The notes below the pieces were generated by a model. The model was not told where the DNA came from. It saw nothing but the letters and a program-made list of their open reading frames with translations, and did not search any database. The translations under genes were made by a program, and so were the position numbers. From NCBI GenBank assembly GCA_022824185.1, contig JAJEAU010000018.1:1-33102 (forward strand): a DNA stretch of 33,102 nt. The letters are read 5' to 3'. The DNA comes from Dehalococcoidia bacterium (GTDB lineage: Bacteria; Chloroflexota; Dehalococcoidia; Lucifugimonadales; Lucifugimonadaceae). Shown piece by piece: positions 1 through 7,743 of the stretch. Numbering within the stretch: the first letter of the stretch is position 1; each line of letters starts with the position of its first letter.

Positions 1-183
1 TCGATTGGCGACGCAGGACTGATGCGTCGCGCTCCGGGAACTGGGCCTCCCACGCTTCGGCACACGCCCTCGCGGTCTTGCAACGGACTTCCGGTCCGTT
101 GAGGGACGCCACCAGAGGGCATTTAGACGCCGCGACTCGATCCGGCTTTCGGCCGTTTCTTTTATGTCGACTGTTGCCTTCAT
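1..183 (-). CDS. Possible N-terminal part of an unrecognised protein, cut by the window edge
   Basis: An ATG at 181-183 on the minus strand opens a frame of 61 codons that runs off the left end without a stop. The product starts MKATVDIKETAESRIESRR and is very rich in Arg, Ser and Pro. I recognise no family. It lies about 100 nt downstream of a very good leftward promoter (290-317), and a GGGAG sits about 14 nt before the ATG with a GAGG nearly touching it, so the ribosome site is ambiguous. The same stretch contains perfect hairpins (8-30 and 81-101), so it could instead be a structured non-coding transcript. Confidence 0.25.
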   Translation of the reverse strand, partial: MKATVDIKETAESRIESRRLNALWWRPSTDRKSVARPRGRVPKRGRPSSRSATHQSCVANR

Positions 184-289
184 GTCCTCACGTTTTCTCC
201 CTGTGACCGTTTGGGTCGGGGGTCTGCACACGTCTGCGCAGCACTGTGGTGCGGGCCGCTAAGCCCGCAGAACTTGTTCACTTGTTCTT

Positions 290-317
290 TTTATATCAAG
301 GGTTGAGTCTGAGTCAA
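290..317 (-). promoter_or_regulatory. Strong sigma-70-type promoter firing leftward
   Basis: Read on the minus strand, TTGACT (312-317) is followed after 16 nt by TATAAA (290-295). The -10 box is preceded by TG plus one base, giving an extended -10. Transcription would start near 283 and run toward the left edge, giving a leader of about 100 nt before the ATG at 183. The leader contains a 7-bp stem (250-256 with 263-269) and a direct repeat of acttgttc. What it transcribes is unknown. Confidence 0.6.
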
Positions 318-474
318 GTTGTTTGTGGGAAATAATTTCTAATAATGGGGAGATGGGGGATGGGGGTGTTTTTTGAACTAGGAAGGGAAGGAAGGGTTAG
401 GAGGGAAGGAAGGGGGTATGTTGGATGTTGAGGTTGGGCTCGGGGAGGGCTGCTGCTCCCATTTTGTCTGAACT

Positions 475-504
475 GGGATTTTTGGGATTGGGGGGATTTT
501 TGGG
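475..504 (+). repeat. G-quadruplex-type tract built of GGGATTTTT repeats
   Basis: Four G-runs (475-477, 484-486, 490-495, 502-504) are separated by loops of 6, 3 and 6 nt. This matches the usual intramolecular G4 pattern on the plus strand. A second G-rich stretch lies just upstream at about 345-415. Whether it folds in the cell, or is only a low-complexity tract, cannot be told from sequence. Confidence 0.45.
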
Positions 505-595
505 ATTTTGTTGTTGTGGATAAGGAGGTGTTGCGCTGGGTTGGGGTGATGGATGGAGGAGACCTTCTGTGGCCCCTCCCTTTTGCCCCCGGTTG

Positions 596-633
596 CCCTC
601 ACCCTGGGCCTCTCCCGCCGAGCGGGAGAGGGG
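596..633. repeat. REP-like palindromic repeat, CCCTCACCCT family, copy 1
   Basis: The copy starts CCCTCACCCTG and continues into a 9-bp stem, CCTCTCCCG (609-617) with CGGGAGAGG (623-631), around a 5-nt loop. The second copy in this window is at 31495-31527, with the same CCCTCACCCT lead and the same CTCTCCC/GGGAGAG hairpin. Short intergenic repeats of this appearance are widespread in bacterial genomes. Confidence 0.6.
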
Positions 634-798
634 ACACGGTACTGCGGAATTGGGGTTTTTAGTTGGTGGGTGAGGTTGTAGTTGGTGGGTGTGGGAATGT
701 CGGGGAGTGGTGGTTTTCGTTTTTGGGTTGGTGGTTGTTGGCGGTTTCCCGCCTCGGCGGGCATACCCCGCTGTCCGTTAGTGGCGGTTTTGGGCTCC

Positions 799-961
799 CG
801 CGCCCCTTTCTCTCCGCTTCGCTGCGTGAAAGGGGCTGTTCGTGGTTCTGCCTAGGCGAGTCCCTCGGCCCTTCCCGCATGCCCTTGAGATCAATGTTTT
901 CATTGGTTTTGGGCACACGCGCCTCTTTCGCTCTGCGAAAGGGACTGTTGGTCTTTGCCTG
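799..961. repeat. Two imperfect direct copies of a hairpin element
   Basis: Copy A (about 799-853) and copy B (about 918-961) share the order TGGGC, CGCGCC, a (C)CTTTC...GAAAGG hairpin, then CTGTT, GGT and TGCCT. Copy A has a 9-bp stem (802-810 with 828-836). Copy B has a 7-bp stem (925-931 with 935-941) and a 3-nt loop. The sequence differences mostly keep the stems paired, which suggests related, structure-constrained intergenic elements. Confidence 0.45.
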
Positions 962-1000
962 TCTGGATGTTCGGCTCAGCCCTCTATCGGGGGAGTGGGA

Positions 1001-1030
1001 TTGTTGTGGTCTCGCGTTGCCCTTTACAAT
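1001..1030 (+). promoter_or_regulatory. Weak candidate promoter for the enolase-superfamily gene
   Basis: TTGTTG (1001-1006) is followed after 18 nt by TACAAT (1025-1030), placing a start near 1037, about 38 nt before the ATG at 1075. The -10 matches well and the -35 moderately. Confidence 0.35.
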
Positions 1031-1074
1031 CGTTTCCCATCAATCGCATTACAGTTCTTAAAGGCCGTACCGTC

Positions 1075-2235
1075 ATGAAGGTAACCAACGTCGAAACATT
1101 TCTCTGGGATCCTGGAGCTGGTAAGAATTTTCTTTTTGTCAAGATTGAGACCGATGAGGGCATCACTGGTTGGGGCGAAGCCTACACTCAGGCGGACCGT
1201 GACACGCAGGTCGAGGAGCATGTGAAGCAGTTGGCGAGGTACTTGGAAGGTCGGGACCCGTTTCATATCCGGCACTTTCTTCATGTTGTTCACGAGGATT
1301 TCGCGACTAAGCGGGGCGGGATGGATCTGCACTGCGCGGTGAGTGGCATCGAAATTGCGCTTTGGGACATCGTCGGGACGGCAACCAATCGTCCGATTTA
1401 CGATCTCTTGGGTGGCCCCGTCCGTCCCCGGCTCAAGCTCTATGCCAACGGCTGGTCCGGCGGTGCTTCGACGCCAGAGGAGTATGGCGAGATTGCTGCA
1501 ACGGTGGTTGCCGAGCGGGGTTTCCAAGCGTTAAAGTTCGACCCATTCCCCGGTCCGTGGACCGAGTATCCGCCACGGGATGCCCTCGAAGAAGCGGTCC
1601 GCATCGTAACCGCCGTACGCGAGGCGGTAGGCCCGAGCGTCGAGCTCCTAATCGAAGTCCACCGCCGCCTGGCGCCCATGAACGCCATCCGCGTGGCCCG
1701 AGAACTCGAGCCTCTTCGACCTTATTGGTTCGAAGAGCCTTGCCCACCCGACAACATTCCTGCGATCAAAGAGGTCAAAGAAAACACGACCATCCCGGTT
1801 GTCACGGGTGAGGCACTCTACACCCGCGCTGGATTCCGTGAAGTCGTCGAAACCCGAGCGGCCGACATAATCAACCCCGACATCTGCAACACCGGAGGTA
1901 TTTGGGAGTTGACGCAGATAGCGGCGATGGCTGCGCCGTTCTACATTGGGGTCTCCCCGCACGGTTGGAACTCGACTTCGGTGGGTTGCGCCGCGGCTAT
2001 CCAAGCGTCGGCGGGGATGCCGAACTTCCTGATCTACGAGTACATGGTCGGCGTCGAGGCGGTTTCGCGGGAAGTGACGATCGGGTATCTAGAGCCTGAA
2101 GACGGGTATATCGAGTTGCCGACCGGCCCGGGATTGGGCATTGATGTCGATGAGGGGGAGTTGAAGAAACGTCCGGCGGCTACACGGACGCGAGGTAGCG
2201 TTAGGACCGTTGAGGATGAGAGGATGTGGCATTGA
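1075..2235 (+). CDS. Enolase-superfamily (mandelate racemase / sugar-acid dehydratase-like) enzyme
   Basis: A 386-residue protein with the two-domain enolase-superfamily layout: an N-terminal capping domain (about 1-115, with EGITGWGEAYT) and a C-terminal barrel. Barrel landmarks are K154 in ALKFDPF, E194 and H196 in IEVHRR, E220 in WFEEP, E246 in TGEAL, D269 in NPDI and H296 in SPHGWN. These occupy the places of the general-acid/base residues and Mg ligands seen in galactonate-dehydratase-like members, so dehydration of a sugar acid is the most likely reaction; the substrate cannot be read. The first metal-ligand position is Glu where many relatives have Asp. I chose ATG 1075, which has AAAGG 10 nt upstream; the in-frame upstream 40 codons look unlike the family. 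The gene is monocistronic, with a perfect terminator downstream. Confidence 0.88.
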   Translation: MKVTNVETFLWDPGAGKNFLFVKIETDEGITGWGEAYTQADRDTQVEEHVKQLARYLEGRDPFHIRHFLHVVHEDFATKRGGMDLHCAVSGIEIALWDIVGTATNRPIYDLLGGPVRPRLKLYANGWSGGASTPEEYGEIAATVVAERGFQALKFDPFPGPWTEYPPRDALEEAVRIVTAVREAVGPSVELLIEVHRRLAPMNAIRVARELEPLRPYWFEEPCPPDNIPAIKEVKENTTIPVVTGEALYTRAGFREVVETRAADIINPDICNTGGIWELTQIAAMAAPFYIGVSPHGWNSTSVGCAAAIQASAGMPNFLIYEYMVGVEAVSREVTIGYLEPEDGYIELPTGPGLGIDVDEGELKKRPAATRTRGSVRTVEDERMWH

Positions 2236-2312
2236 ACCTTGGGGTTTCAACTAACGGTTGAAGGCGGGTTTGACGAAGCAGTTGACCAATCGGACAGCAG
2301 CACTCAAAACAA

Positions 2313-2341
2313 AGACGCCCCGTCTGGGAGACGGGGCGTCT
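2313..2341 (+). terminator. Intrinsic terminator after the enolase-superfamily gene
   Basis: A perfect 13-bp stem (2313-2325 with 2329-2341) closes a GGG loop and starts about 78 nt after the stop codon. The trailing T content on the plus strand is modest (tgcatttg). On the other strand the stem is followed by TTTGTTTTG, so it may work in both directions. Confidence 0.75.
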
Positions 2342-2888
2342 GCATTTGCGAGCGGATGGAACTACCGTTCACCCAACTCTGAGCTGGTCGCTTCTTGGCT
2401 TAGAAGTAGAGGCCGGCAGAGCTCGGGATAACCGAATTGCGTCGTTTCCGGTCGACGGGGTAGTGCGGGTTTCGCGCTACTGCGTCTCCCAAAAGCGCAG
2501 CGTGTTGCATTTCACGCTCGCCCACAAGCTTCGTCTCGAAGCCTTGGGACAGCCTCACAAAAGCTTGATTCAACGCTAGTCTCACTTGGTCTGCTCCTTT
2601 CGCAGAGGTCAATTTCTAGGCGATCACTCGACCACCTGAATCCAATTAAAACATCCGCTGTGTAAAAATGTGACGAAATTCGTCGCATCTTGAAAAGATC
2701 TTTTGGGAGGAGGCGAAACCGGATGAAGGGCGGTTTGTGGTGCTATATGCCACTATTGGCGGCATAAACGTCGCGTTGAGGCAAATCGAATCGATGTTTG
2801 CGGCGATGTTGGCGGATTACGAAAATCGTAATGACTTTGCCATAATGCGGTATTGAGCGTGTTTGATTGGCCTAACGCGTCGAAATGC
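2342..2888. other. Intergenic region without a recognisable gene
   Basis: This 547-nt stretch lies between the terminator and the convergent end of the penicillin amidase gene. I found no tRNA-like fold and no convincing coding frame. A 60-codon open frame (2677-2856, +) lacks a good start codon and matches no family I know. Confidence 0.5.
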
Positions 2889-5228
2889 TCAAGATTTGTC
2901 TGGCGCGATGCGTTGGATCGATGTGGCGGTTTTCTCGATACGATCCCACTGGAACAACTGCGGGATCCCTTGCACGTTTGCCCAAAACTTCTGTTGGTCG
3001 TGCCGGTGGGGACTACCCACGTTCCCAGAAACGCCAAGTGGCACGATCCAACGTCCGGCTGGCCAATTTGCTGGATCGTGGAGATAACGGTTAACAGGAC
3101 CCGATCCGGTTCGGAAGTTGAAGGAAGGTCGCGAACCTGTGGCGAACGGCACGTCGCCATCACCGCCTGAACCGATGGCAGGGGCATCGAGTTCATCTTC
3201 CGCTTCCGGGAATACCGCAGACAACGGGTGCACCTGCTTCGTCACATGCACCTCCTCCCAAGTCACGCCATCGACCGCGCCGAATCGTCTTTGGAGTTCG
3301 TTGGCCGCGTTAGTCAGCATCTCCGCGAGGAACGCGTTGACCGTCTCATCGTGTGCGAGGAACTGTCGACCGTCTCCATTTGCTATAGCGTTGAAAAACG
3401 CGGGTTTCAGCTGGCGCCTTAGGTGATCGATCGCATTGAGATCCGGTTTGGCCGCAAACTCCTTGGGATCAATGCCGTAGTTGCGTTGCATTAAGCCGAG
3501 TGCTATTTCGTCATTCAACGCCGAGTAGATGACCGCGGCAACGGAGGCCGCTTCAAGTCTGCCGTCCCACCGGAGTAGTTCGGCCAGCGCCTTCTTTGCC
3601 GCGTCGTTTCCGAGAGCATCTTCATCTATCTCTTTCAATCGGCTTAGGAGCTTGGTTCCCGGAATCGTTTGTGTATCTCCGTGGAATGCGGCCATGTCTT
3701 CGACGTGCAATTTTTTGTCGTCAGCAATGGCCTGCTCGATGTGGGAGATGATGCGTCGCGCCCGATAGTCTGGTCCGAACGTTGCGGTGAGGAAGTACGG
3801 GTAGTCATCGCCGACTACACGCTGGTTGCAGGTCACGACCCAACCGGTTTCCGGATTACGGGATCTTGGGAGTTCATCATCGGGGATGTAGCCGCGCCAT
3901 TCGTGCTCCCCAGTCCAACCGGCCACTGGCCCCCAACCGTTGACCTCGTTTCGGATCGGAATCCGCCCCTTGAGAGCGTAGCCGAAGTTCCCGTGGATGT
4001 CTGCGTATGGGTAGTTGTTGACGCGATCGGTCCAACCCGCAAGAGCCTGTTCGAATTCGTCGGCATTCTTGCATTTCATCGCATCGAGAGTCGCGTCGAC
4101 CCACGGCGTCGCATCGTTGGAACCTGGATCGGAGAGGGCGATGCCCCATCCGGTTTCGGGGCTGCCGGAGATGATTGGCCCGTGGTGGGTTTTGATCACC
4201 TCGATGTCCTGAGGTTCGTCCTGTCTGACGCGAAATGACTGCTGCGATGTTTGGGCGGCGAGCCATTCGCCTTGGTAGAGATACTCCACACCGTCGGCGT
4301 TGCGCCTAAGTTGCTCGACGAAGAGGTCCTGTGTGTCCACGCCCCCGTGTGTCATACCCCAGGCGACGTAGCGGTTGTGCGCGAAGTGCATGACTAACGG
4401 CATTCCCGGGACGGAATGGCCGAGAACATCGAAATCGGGTGTTTGGATGTGGACCTGGTAGTAGACGTTGGGGATCTCGAGACCGCGGTGTGAATCGCCG
4501 CCTACCACCGGGATACCCGAAGCCGTAAGGTCACCTGAGACGGCCCAACCGTTGGATCCGCCGTCGATTTCCCGGAGGGGGGCCGTAGCTTCGACGACTT
4601 TTCGAAGTTCCGCGACCGCGTTTTGGGTGGGCCCGTCGTAGACGACGCCAGGGGGGACCGTCATGTACATGCCCTGTTGGTATCCGGGGGAGAGACGCGC
4701 CGTCCTTTCGGATCCGATGCGCGCTGCGAGTTCGGCTCTCCAGAGCTTGGCCTGGAACGATCCCTCGGCGCTGTTGCGAACCTTGTAGACAACGATGCAA
4801 TGCCAGGGTTCCCAAGCTTCCGGGGCGGTTTCCAAAAGTTGGTATTCGTAAGGTAGCGGGTTCTTCGATTCGATGAACGCGTTTACGCCATCGGCGTACG
4901 CGTCGAGTGATGTCTTTGCATCCTCTGAGCACAGGTCGTAGTCAGCGCGTGAGATTTCCTCGAAACTGCGCCGTCGCATTAGGGTGTCTTGAGTGATCGA
5001 GGATGCACCGAGGTACTCGGCGGCACGACCGAGGCAACGCAGACGGTCGAAGTCCATCTGCCATAGGCGGTCCTGTGCAGTGGCGTAGCCTTGGGCGAAA
5101 AAGGCGTCGTAGAGATTGTCGGCGACGATGTGGGGTATGCTCCAGCGATCGCGATAGATGGTTGCGCCGGATTTGATCTTGGCGGATCTGACATCGTTGG
5201 TGAGGTCGGGGAGGAAGTCTCGGAGCAT
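2889..5228 (-). CDS. Penicillin amidase family Ntn-hydrolase (peptidase S45)
   Basis: About 779 residues, normal for S45 acylases, which self-cleave into alpha and beta chains and hydrolyse an amide-linked acyl group (penicillins, acyl-homoserine lactones or other N-acyl compounds). The N-terminal region has the family block YRDRWSIPHI and GYATAQDRLWQMD. The nucleophile of the beta chain is the Ser in GGSNGWAVSG, about residue 225. The oxyanion Asn region is VNNYPYADIHGNFGY. I prefer ATG 5226-5228, next to the family's usual start; an upstream in-frame ATG at 5304-5306 would overlap the divergent DUF3179 gene by 2 nt. No signal peptide is visible, unlike many periplasmic or secreted S45 enzymes. 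Substrate unknown. Confidence 0.87.
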   Translation of the reverse strand: MLRDFLPDLTNDVRSAKIKSGATIYRDRWSIPHIVADNLYDAFFAQGYATAQDRLWQMDFDRLRCLGRAAEYLGASSITQDTLMRRRSFEEISRADYDLCSEDAKTSLDAYADGVNAFIESKNPLPYEYQLLETAPEAWEPWHCIVVYKVRNSAEGSFQAKLWRAELAARIGSERTARLSPGYQQGMYMTVPPGVVYDGPTQNAVAELRKVVEATAPLREIDGGSNGWAVSGDLTASGIPVVGGDSHRGLEIPNVYYQVHIQTPDFDVLGHSVPGMPLVMHFAHNRYVAWGMTHGGVDTQDLFVEQLRRNADGVEYLYQGEWLAAQTSQQSFRVRQDEPQDIEVIKTHHGPIISGSPETGWGIALSDPGSNDATPWVDATLDAMKCKNADEFEQALAGWTDRVNNYPYADIHGNFGYALKGRIPIRNEVNGWGPVAGWTGEHEWRGYIPDDELPRSRNPETGWVVTCNQRVVGDDYPYFLTATFGPDYRARRIISHIEQAIADDKKLHVEDMAAFHGDTQTIPGTKLLSRLKEIDEDALGNDAAKKALAELLRWDGRLEAASVAAVIYSALNDEIALGLMQRNYGIDPKEFAAKPDLNAIDHLRRQLKPAFFNAIANGDGRQFLAHDETVNAFLAEMLTNAANELQRRFGAVDGVTWEEVHVTKQVHPLSAVFPEAEDELDAPAIGSGGDGDVPFATGSRPSFNFRTGSGPVNRYLHDPANWPAGRWIVPLGVSGNVGSPHRHDQQKFWANVQGIPQLFQWDRIEKTATSIQRIAPDKS

Positions 5229-5304
5229 ATTGGCGGGTCGCTTTGTCTTCAGGTTTCGGGTCACGATTAAGTGGTATGCACAAGTATCGGCGATACTGCT
5301 CTCC

Positions 5305-6453
5305 ATGAGGATGATTTTCTATCAGGAATTCCGCTTGGACATTGGACTGAGACTCGCAATTGCGCTCGCCGCAACGTGCGTCGCCCTCGTCGCGTCATGC
5401 GGAAACAATCCACCTACTCCAGATCTCAGCGGCCTCGAAAACGAAGTTGAACCTTTCGACATCGAAAACTACTACGAGCTGCGGCCTGAGCCCGTAATCC
5501 GACCTATAGATCTTCGCATCGACGACGGTTTCGGCGAACACGAAAAGCTCCCGAAGGATGCGATTTCGCCGATCTACACGCCGAAGTATGTTTCAGTCGA
5601 TGAAGCGGAGCTGATCGATGAGGAGTTGGTGATGGGCATCGACATAAATGGCGAGGCTCGGGCGATGCCTGTTGCGTTGATGCGGTTCCGTGAGATGGTG
5701 AATGACGAGATAGGTGGTGTGCCGATCCTGGCAACTTGGTGACCGCTCTGTTACACCGGTCTCGTGCACGACCGGCGGATCGATGGTGAGGTCTACACGT
5801 TCGGGAATGAAGGTGCGCTGTTCAAAGGTGCGATGACTTGGTGGGATTGGGAGACCGGTTCGATTTGGTCGCAGCCTTGGGGTGCAGCGATTTCGGGAGA
5901 GCTTGAAGGGACGACATTGGCGTTGTTGCCTGTCGAAGTGTTGCGTTATGGAAACTGGGTAGAGCGTCACCCGGACACTCTGGTGTTAGTCGATGAACGG
6001 AATGTATCGATCCGCTTTGGACATCAACCCGCTGCCGAGACATTCGTGTTGGGTGTGGATATCGGCGGTGATGCCGTTGGGTTTTATTTTGGGAGCGTCG
6101 CCAAGTCGGGCGTGATCAACCATGGAGTAGGTAACCATGATGTCGTCGTCTGGGCCGAGTGGGATTCCAGGGAAGCCCACATCTACCTTCGAAGTCCGCG
6201 GAAACTGCGGGATGGGGCGGAGGAACCTCCCGACATGCTGACATTCTCGCCGTCGTCCGTCGACCGACGGTTAGTGGATGATCAGACCGGGTCGTTGTGG
6301 AACGTCGAGACCGGGGTGGCGGTTTCGGGTCCGCTTGCGGGCAATGTTCTGCAGCGAGTCCCGTTCATCAGTTCGTTTGACTGGGCGTGGGCCGACTTCT
6401 ATCCGGAAACGGAGTTCTTCGGCGACCGAGACGATCGAGGCTACCAACCCTGA
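5305..6453 (+). CDS. DUF3179 lipoprotein, candidate selenoprotein with in-frame TGA at 5740-5742
   Basis: The frame runs 382 codons with one internal TGA at codon 146. Residues before it (RAMPVALMRFREMVNDEIGG, then VPILATW) and after it (PLCYTGLVHDR) are the uninterrupted DUF3179 core. The TGA sits exactly where the family has the first Cys of T-Y-C-P-L-C. Reading it as selenocysteine gives a UPLC (UxxC) redox-type motif. The downstream part continues in the same frame with family blocks (VYTFGNEG, WWDWETGSIWSQPWG, HPDTLVL) and no other lesion. A lipoprotein signal is present: hydrophobic stretch 15-31 ending LVAS before C32, so it should be exported and membrane-anchored. Start is ATG 5305 or 5311; neither has a clear ribosome site. 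Function of DUF3179 is unknown. The alternatives are a fresh nonsense mutation or a sequencing error. Confidence 0.8.
5743..5778 (+). promoter_or_regulatory. Candidate bacterial SECIS hairpin just after the TGA
   Basis: CCGG (5756-5759) pairs with CCGG (5772-5775). A 5'-side UC bulge (5760-5761) follows, then UCG/CGA (5762-5764 with 5769-5771) around the loop UGCA (5765-5768). The loop starts 22 nt after the TGA and has a G at its second position. This resembles the E. coli fdhF layout of lower stem, 5' bulged U, 3-bp upper stem and 4-nt loop 18 nt after UGA. CCG (5743-5745) can also pair with CGG (5776-5778). A competing fold has six continuous pairs (5756-5761 with 5770-5775) and an 8-nt loop. 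Confidence 0.5.
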
Positions 6454-6480
6454 ACCGCGTCTACCGTCCGTCGCGATTGG

Positions 6481-6516
6481 GAAGCCCCTTGCCATAGGGG
6501 ACGAGGAAGGGGCTTC
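6481..6516 (+). terminator. Hairpin between the convergent DUF3179 gene and leuB
   Basis: A perfect 10-bp stem (6481-6490 with 6507-6516) with a 16-nt loop lies 27 nt after the DUF3179 stop and 10 nt before the end of leuB. It is followed on the plus strand by the A/T-rich aggatattaatt but not by a true T-run, so efficiency is uncertain. Confidence 0.45.
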
Positions 6517-6526
6517 AGGATATTAA

Positions 6527-7642
6527 TTAACCGATTATCCGACCTGTGATGGCGTCGCCCATGTCTGTTGTCCCTACCGCCTCGTTGGGTTGCATGGCGA
6601 GATCCGGGGTCTTGACGCCGTCGGCAAGGACCGCTTCCACGGAGTTTTCGATTAAGTCGGCTTCGTCTTCGAGGGCGAACGAGTAGCGAAGCATCATCGC
6701 AGTCGAGAGTATCGACGCAACGGGGTTCGCAATGCCTTGGCCTGCGATGTCTGGCGCGGATCCGTGGATGGGTTCGTATAGGGCTCGTTTGCCGGCGCGA
6801 CGTGGGCGTCGATTGTGGTTGGTCTTGGGGATGGACGACAAGGACGCGGACGGCAACATTCCCATCGAACCGCCGATCACGGCGGCTTCGTCTGAGAGGA
6901 TATCGCCGAAGGTGTTCTCGGTGACCATCACATCAAATTCGGATGGTCGAGTCACCAACTGCATTGCCGCATTGTCGGCGAGCATGTGGATCAGTTCCAC
7001 GTCTGGGTATTCGGCCCCGATCTCGGTGACAACTTCGCGCCAAAGTCGGCCTGTTTCCATGACATTCATCTTGTCCAACGAATGCAGCCGTTGTCGCCTT
7101 CCGCGAGCTATCTCGAATCCGACACGCGCTACGCGTTCAATCTCACGTTCTCGGTAAGTGAGGGTATCGACTGCAACCCTGCCTCGGCTGTTAGCCCAGC
7201 GCTTCTTAGGTTTGCCGAAATACAGACCGCTGGTGAGTTCGCGCACGATCACCATGTCGACGCCAACAAGCCGATCGGGCCGCAATGGGCTGGAATCGAT
7301 GAGTTCCGGATACACCTTCACGGGTCGAAGGTTCGCGAATAGATCGAGCTCTTTCCTCAGTGCGAGGATACCGTCCTCCGGGCGCGTCTCCGCTTGGGGA
7401 TCGTCCCATTTTGGTCCACCCACGGCCCCGAATAGAACTGCGTCGGAACCTTTGACGATGTCAAGGGTCTCTTCCGGCAGGGCAGAGCCAGATTCATCGA
7501 TGGCTCGACCACCGCACACACCGGTGACGAATGCGAAGTTGTGACCGAATCGTCTTCCGATAGCGTCGAGTACTTTCACGGATTCTGCCGTTACTTCCGG
7601 TCCGATTCCGTCGCCGCCGAGCACGGCTATTCGAATGTCCAT
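6527..7642 (-). CDS. leuB: 3-isopropylmalate dehydrogenase
   Basis: 371 residues; NAD-dependent oxidative decarboxylation of 3-isopropylmalate to 2-ketoisocaproate in leucine synthesis, normally a cytosolic dimer. Family signatures are GDGIGPEV (10-17), substrate arginines R96, R106 and R134 (the last in VRELTSGLYFG), K191 in SLDKMNV, D223 in MLADNAAM, the metal-site aspartates in NTFGDILSDEA (247 and 251), and EPIHGSAPDIAG (290-301). The segment between LPSASL and YEPIHG is a little longer than usual and very basic (about 270-287). Last gene of the ilv-leu operon, 101 nt after leuD. Confidence 0.96.
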   Translation of the reverse strand: MDIRIAVLGGDGIGPEVTAESVKVLDAIGRRFGHNFAFVTGVCGGRAIDESGSALPEETLDIVKGSDAVLFGAVGGPKWDDPQAETRPEDGILALRKELDLFANLRPVKVYPELIDSSPLRPDRLVGVDMVIVRELTSGLYFGKPKKRWANSRGRVAVDTLTYREREIERVARVGFEIARGRRQRLHSLDKMNVMETGRLWREVVTEIGAEYPDVELIHMLADNAAMQLVTRPSEFDVMVTENTFGDILSDEAAVIGGSMGMLPSASLSSIPKTNHNRRPRRAGKRALYEPIHGSAPDIAGQGIANPVASILSTAMMLRYSFALEDEADLIENSVEAVLADGVKTPDLAMQPNEAVGTTDMGDAITGRIIG

Positions 7643-7743
7643 GTTGATTGTCCGTTTCGCGGTTTAGGGTTAGTTGTCGATTGGTTAAGAACGCGCTCGG
7701 ACGCGATGATGCGCGGTTAGAGAATCCGATTGCGTCTGCGCTA

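Larger units (their letters stand above)
184..1000. other. Intergenic region with repeats, hairpins and G-rich tracts
   Basis: No gene is recognised between the leftward promoter at 290-317 and the enolase-superfamily gene. Open frames here are low-complexity Pro/Gly/Trp-rich translations with no family resemblance. From about 330 to 780 the plus strand is strongly biased to G and T. The region holds a G-quadruplex-type tract (475-504), a dispersed CCCTCACCCT repeat (596-633), a CCCGCC/GGCGGG hairpin near 750-765, and two copies of an imperfect hairpin repeat (799-853 and 918-961). Confidence 0.6.

Noticed and set aside
663..1061. Open frame of about 130 codons on the plus strand in the left intergenic region
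   Set aside because: Its composition reflects the G/T-rich tract and hairpin repeats, and it resembles no protein family.
2677..2856. 60-codon open frame on the plus strand
   Set aside because: No usable start codon before residue 21, no ribosome site, no known family; this length is within chance.
5743..6453. A separate gene starting after the TGA, for example at GTG 5764
   Set aside because: The family core motif would be cut in the middle, there is no ribosome site before it, and the frame matches the upstream half exactly; one recoded gene explains it better.
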